Below are positions 60,638 to 64,000 of a DNA stretch of 64,000 nucleotides, one piece after another. A program made the translations under genes and the position numbers. Position 1 is the stretch's first letter. The number at the start of each line of letters is the position of its first letter. Below the pieces are notes generated by a model. That model did no database searches, had not been told where the DNA came from, and saw nothing but the letters and a program-made list of their open reading frames with translations. This stretch comes from Moheibacter sediminis. GTDB taxonomy: Bacteria; Bacteroidota; Bacteroidia; Flavobacteriales; Weeksellaceae. The DNA is taken from the NCBI RefSeq assembly GCF_900176425.1, contig NZ_FWXS01000012.1:46848-110847 (forward strand), given 5' to 3'.

Positions 60638-62083
60638 ATGATTAAACTTAAACTTTTGCTTTTTATTTTATTTTCGAGCACTTTCTTATTTGCTCAGATT
60701 GATGACTCAAAAAAGATTTTAAGTCTCGAAGAAAAAATCATCGAGAACAATGATTTGATGATGGTCAATCCAGAACAAGCTTTTACTGACATCGATGGTT
60801 TGATGAAAGAAGCAGTCAAAGACAAAAACCAAGATGCAGAGTTAAACCTTCTATCCAGAATTTCTTGGTATTACGTTCGGAAATCAGAATTTGACAATGC
60901 CATCGAATCTGTTCAGAAAATGGATTCAAAAGCCATCGAGTATGGTAGTGAATATTGGCAGGCAATTGCACATCAGCACCTTATAGAAATTTATGCCTAC
61001 ACCGATTTGCCTCAAAAAGCGATTTCTGAATTTGAAAAAAGCATGAATTTTTTGGAGGATTCTGATAAATCGTCAGAAATTTTAAATTATGCAAAAGCCT
61101 TAAATCACATCAAAATTGCAAATGTATATGAGTCTCAAAAAGAATTTGTAAAACTAAAAAAGACACTTTTACAAGCCGATAAATACATCCATCTTTTGCA
61201 AAAGGAAAAAACCAGAATCAATTTTTTATACATAAATTATTGCAATCTGGGCGCCGCTTATCTGCAAAATAAGAATTTTGATTCTACCATTTATTTCATT
61301 CGGAAATCTTTGGAATTGGGTCAAAAAAAAGACAATCATCTGATTCAATTTCGAAATTATTTGATTTTGGGACAAGCCTTCAATGAAAGAAATGAAATTT
61401 TTCAAGCAATTAGTTACCTGAAAAAAGCAGAAAACCTAGAACCTCTTTTGGCGGTAAGTCTGGATGAAAAAGAAACACTTTATTCCAATTTGGTATCAGC
61501 TTATGAAAGTAAAGGAGATAAAGATTCTCTTCTTTATTACACGCATATTTGGAAAGATTTACAGATTGAATTAGAGAGAAATAAAAATAAATCTCTGCAT
61601 AAAATCATTGACAAAGACCTTTTAAAGGAAAAAAATTATACCAATTATGTCATTGCAGGTTCGGCGGTTTTACTTTTGTTTTTGATTTTCCTTTTGCTGC
61701 GTTCCAAAAGAATTAATAAAATTTTGAAAGAACAGGAAAAAACGAGTCAGCAATATCTCAAAACAATCAAAAAAGAACAATTACCTACGGATGAAAATTT
61801 TGCGCAATTGATTGAAATGGCAAAAAATAATGATCAATCATTTTTGGTCAGTTTTCATAAATCCTTTCCTGATTTCACAAATAAAATTTTGAAATTGAAT
61901 CCAAGTATAGCACAAACGGAAATTGAATTCATGGCACTTATTCGCTTAAATCTTTCTACCAAAGAAATTTCCCAAATCCAAAATATCCAGCCCAAAACAG
62001 TTCAGAATAAAAAGAGAAGAATCCGCCAGCGGTTGAATATTCCTTCCGAAACCGATATCTATTTTTTCTTCAATCAGCTTTAG
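60638..62083 (+). CDS. TPR sensor-regulator with LuxR-type HTH
   Basis: The 481-residue protein has a signal peptide (LLLFILFSSTFLFAQ) and several tetratricopeptide-like helices (about 35-310). One membrane helix follows (about 336-356, VIAGSAVLLLFLIFLLL), then a cytoplasmic coiled segment and a C-terminal LuxR-like HTH (STKEISQIQNIQPKTVQNKKRRIRQRLNI). This is a one-component membrane regulator type common in Flavobacteriia. Target genes are unknown; a weak LacI operator upstream may link it to uronate control. Confidence 0.85.
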   Translation: MIKLKLLLFILFSSTFLFAQIDDSKKILSLEEKIIENNDLMMVNPEQAFTDIDGLMKEAVKDKNQDAELNLLSRISWYYVRKSEFDNAIESVQKMDSKAIEYGSEYWQAIAHQHLIEIYAYTDLPQKAISEFEKSMNFLEDSDKSSEILNYAKALNHIKIANVYESQKEFVKLKKTLLQADKYIHLLQKEKTRINFLYINYCNLGAAYLQNKNFDSTIYFIRKSLELGQKKDNHLIQFRNYLILGQAFNERNEIFQAISYLKKAENLEPLLAVSLDEKETLYSNLVSAYESKGDKDSLLYYTHIWKDLQIELERNKNKSLHKIIDKDLLKEKNYTNYVIAGSAVLLLFLIFLLLRSKRINKILKEQEKTSQQYLKTIKKEQLPTDENFAQLIEMAKNNDQSFLVSFHKSFPDFTNKILKLNPSIAQTEIEFMALIRLNLSTKEISQIQNIQPKTVQNKKRRIRQRLNIPSETDIYFFFNQL

Positions 62084-62243
62084 TTAGGTTAAATTCTATT
62101 TTACAAAACGTTTACTAATAGTTAATTATATCGGTTAGGGATGTGTTGTGGGTGTATTTTCTTTGCGTATTTCACAAATTAAAATACGTTTGTGTTGATT
62201 ATATATTTAACAAGGAATTAATTAACAAATCTTGATTAACACA

Positions 62244-64000
62244 ATGAGAAATTTTTTTACTTTTTTAACTTGTCTTGCTTTCAGTTCTTTTGCTTTATCG
62301 CAAGTCACACCCGAAATCCAATGGGCAAAAACCTATGGTGGTTCAGATATGGAAATAGGATATGAAATTATTCAAACTGCTGATGGTGGATATATTTCTA
62401 TCGGATATACAAACTCCGATGATGGAGATATTACCGAAAATAAGGGATGGGCAGATTTATGGGTGGTAAAAACAGATGCTGCCGGAACAATTGAATGGCA
62501 AAAGACTTATGGGGGTAGTCAGTCAGACGTCGGAGCATCATTGAAACAAACGCCGGATGGCGGTTACATCATTGGAGGTAGTATCCAGTCCGGCGATGGT
62601 GATATTTCAGATTATAACGGTGAGTTAGGATTTGGAGAAGATTTTTGGATAGTGAAAATTTCGAGTACAGGAGAAATCGAATGGGAAAATAACTACGGAG
62701 GAAATTACCCTGATATTCTAACTGATCTTCAGTTAACTACAGATGGCGGTTACATAGCTATAGGTAATACCATGTCAAAAAGTGGAGATGTTGTAGGTGG
62801 ATATGGAACAGAAGGTAACTTTTTTCAGGAAGGTTGGGTTGTGAAAATTGATGCTCAAGGAGATATAGAATGGCAAAGACCTTACGGCGGATACGAGGGA
62901 TTTGTACAATTTTCAAATATTCAACAAACCACTGATGGTGGTTACATAATCGGAGGAGATGCCGGCTATGGTTTTGATGGAGATTTTCCTGAAACTAATG
63001 GGGGGAGTGATTTCTGGGCATTGAAAATTAGTTCGGTTGGAGAAATTGAATGGTCAAAAGTATATGGAGGATCATCTGAGGATTATGCAGGGAAAATCAC
63101 TCAAACTTCCGATGGAGGATACATTTTTGTAGGGGGAGTTTACTCTAATGATGGTGATGTTGAGGGTGGATATGGAAACGGAAATGGAGATGCTTGGATT
63201 TTAAAGTTAAATAATACCGGAGAATTAGAATGGAAGAATACAATTGGTGGTGCAGGTGGGGATGGAGCAAGAATAGCCTATGAAACTGCAGACAACCATT
63301 TTGTAATAGGAGGAGGAACTTCTTCATCTGACGGTGATTTTACAGATTTTCCTAATAATGGAATGCAAAATAAAATTTTAATGAAATTGAATTCAAGCGA
63401 CGGAAGCATTATTTGGATGAAAAGCATGGGAGGAAGTGCAAACGATATCTTATTCGATCTCAAGACAACTAATGACGGAGGATTTATTACTATAGGTTCT
63501 TCATCTTCAAATGATGGAGATGTTTCAGGAAATCATGGTAGTGCAGATTTTTGGATTGTAAAATTAGGACCGGACTGTTTGGTTCCGGAATTGACAATTG
63601 ATACGACTCACACCATCTGCGCCGGAGAAGAATTGACATTAACTGCAAATACCGAAGCAGAATTAATTCATTGGTATGATGCTGCAGACGCTACAGAACC
63701 AGTTTTCACAGGAACCGAATTTGAATTGCCTGAATTAACTGAAACTACTTCTTTCTGGGTTGAAGCTGCAAACTATATATGTAAAACAGACAGAATTGAA
63801 ATCATCGTAAATGTAAATCCATTGCCTGTATTAGAGGCTGAAACGACTTATGCAATCTGTTCAGAAAACTCAGCAAGCCTATACGCAAGTTCACCAAGCA
63901 ATGTAATTTTCTGGTATGCAAATGAAGACGATACCGAATATTTATACCACGGAAATCTTTTTGTAACCGAAGTTTTAACAGAAAATACAACTTATTGGGT
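62244..64000 (+). CDS. Large secreted repeat protein (3' end beyond window)
   Basis: The frame starts MRNFFTFLTCLAFSSFALSQ (signal peptide) and runs off the window after 585 codons. Seven repeats of about 50-65 residues carry DGGYI-x-x-G, SxDGD, W-x-x-K and EW-x-x-x-YGG, likely beta-propeller blades. From about residue 445 two Ig-like domains of the Ig_7 type follow (ICAGEELTLTANTEA, AICSENSASLYASSP). Such architecture usually ends in a type IX secretion sorting domain, not visible here. The 160-bp gap before it contains only AT-rich DNA with a TTTCTTTG core-like sequence near 62160. Confidence 0.85.
   Translation, partial: MRNFFTFLTCLAFSSFALSQVTPEIQWAKTYGGSDMEIGYEIIQTADGGYISIGYTNSDDGDITENKGWADLWVVKTDAAGTIEWQKTYGGSQSDVGASLKQTPDGGYIIGGSIQSGDGDISDYNGELGFGEDFWIVKISSTGEIEWENNYGGNYPDILTDLQLTTDGGYIAIGNTMSKSGDVVGGYGTEGNFFQEGWVVKIDAQGDIEWQRPYGGYEGFVQFSNIQQTTDGGYIIGGDAGYGFDGDFPETNGGSDFWALKISSVGEIEWSKVYGGSSEDYAGKITQTSDGGYIFVGGVYSNDGDVEGGYGNGNGDAWILKLNNTGELEWKNTIGGAGGDGARIAYETADNHFVIGGGTSSSDGDFTDFPNNGMQNKILMKLNSSDGSIIWMKSMGGSANDILFDLKTTNDGGFITIGSSSSNDGDVSGNHGSADFWIVKLGPDCLVPELTIDTTHTICAGEELTLTANTEAELIHWYDAADATEPVFTGTEFELPELTETTSFWVEAANYICKTDRIEIIVNVNPLPVLEAETTYAICSENSASLYASSPSNVIFWYANEDDTEYLYHGNLFVTEVLTENTTYW

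Overview
The window looks like a piece of a Bacteroidota chromosome, most likely Flavobacteriia. The evidence is: SusC/SusD proteins, Bacteroides-type Tra proteins (TraA to TraQ naming), TAnnTTTG-type promoter cores, AT-rich intergenic DNA, and no strong Shine-Dalgarno sequences. It has two halves. Positions 1 to about 38,200 are the right-hand part of an integrated conjugative element (ICE) of the CTnDOT-like class. Positions 38,200 to 64,000 are chromosomal and hold a pectin-utilisation locus followed by two unrelated genes.

ICE, left to right. (a) 1-6,276, minus strand: heavy-metal cargo. It holds a CusA-type RND pump fused to a TolC-like outer-membrane domain (its C-terminus runs off the window), a small Cys/His-rich protein, a Fur-family repressor, and a merTP-like operon led by an ArsR regulator. 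(b) 6,426-10,256, minus: mobilisation genes mobC (coupling ATPase), mobB (relaxase) and mobA. (c) 10,257-11,021: gene-free divergent region with a long hairpin (oriT candidate) and a dense GCAGG/CCTGC repeat field. (d) 11,022-12,890, plus: ParA-like traA, a DUF3408 gene and a traD-like gene. (e) 12,969-18,206, minus: an AT-rich defence island that interrupts the tra operon. It holds a controller protein, an m5C methyltransferase, an AlwI-like restriction endonuclease and an amino-methyltransferase, followed by a two-gene Kiwa-like system (kwaA, kwaB). (f) 18,550-28,031, plus: traE, F, G, I, J, K, an unnamed gene, traL, M, N, O and Q, closed by a strong terminator. (g) 28,291-30,859, plus: a small membrane protein, a TIGR02391/HEPN-like protein, two excisionase-like HTH proteins, a structured leader RNA and a stand-alone receiver domain. 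(h) 30,856-33,593, minus: a coupled operon of a RES-domain protein, a GIY-YIG protein and AbiH, a probable second defence module. (i) 33,933-36,149: small ICE maintenance-type genes. (j) 36,694-37,944: IntDOT-like tyrosine integrase at the element's right end.

The chromosome resumes inside a rhamnogalacturonan acetylesterase gene whose 3' end, with the catalytic Asp-His, is missing. The ICE appears to have inserted into this gene. The pectin locus continues on the minus strand with GH43, GH105, DUF4861, SusD, SusC and GH28. A LacI regulator (plus) follows, and then an eight-gene catabolic operon in transcription order kduI, kduD, uxaC, kdgK, kdgA, exuT, uxaB, uxaA. Galacturonate (UxaC, UxaB, UxaA) and unsaturated uronates (KduI, KduD) both converge on KDG, and KdgK and KdgA take it to pyruvate and glyceraldehyde-3-phosphate. 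Copies of the palindrome TGYAATCGATTRCA sit at the GH28 and lacI ends of one intergenic region and in front of kduI, and look like the LacI operators. A TPR/LuxR-type regulator and the start of a large repeat-bearing secreted protein end the window.

The least expected signal is a bipartite direct repeat: GCCAAAYACTGCC, 7 bp, then a second GCCA-type unit (20-bp period). It recurs at five ICE positions, four of them just upstream of transcription units and all in the direction of transcription. It looks like an ICE-wide regulatory site.
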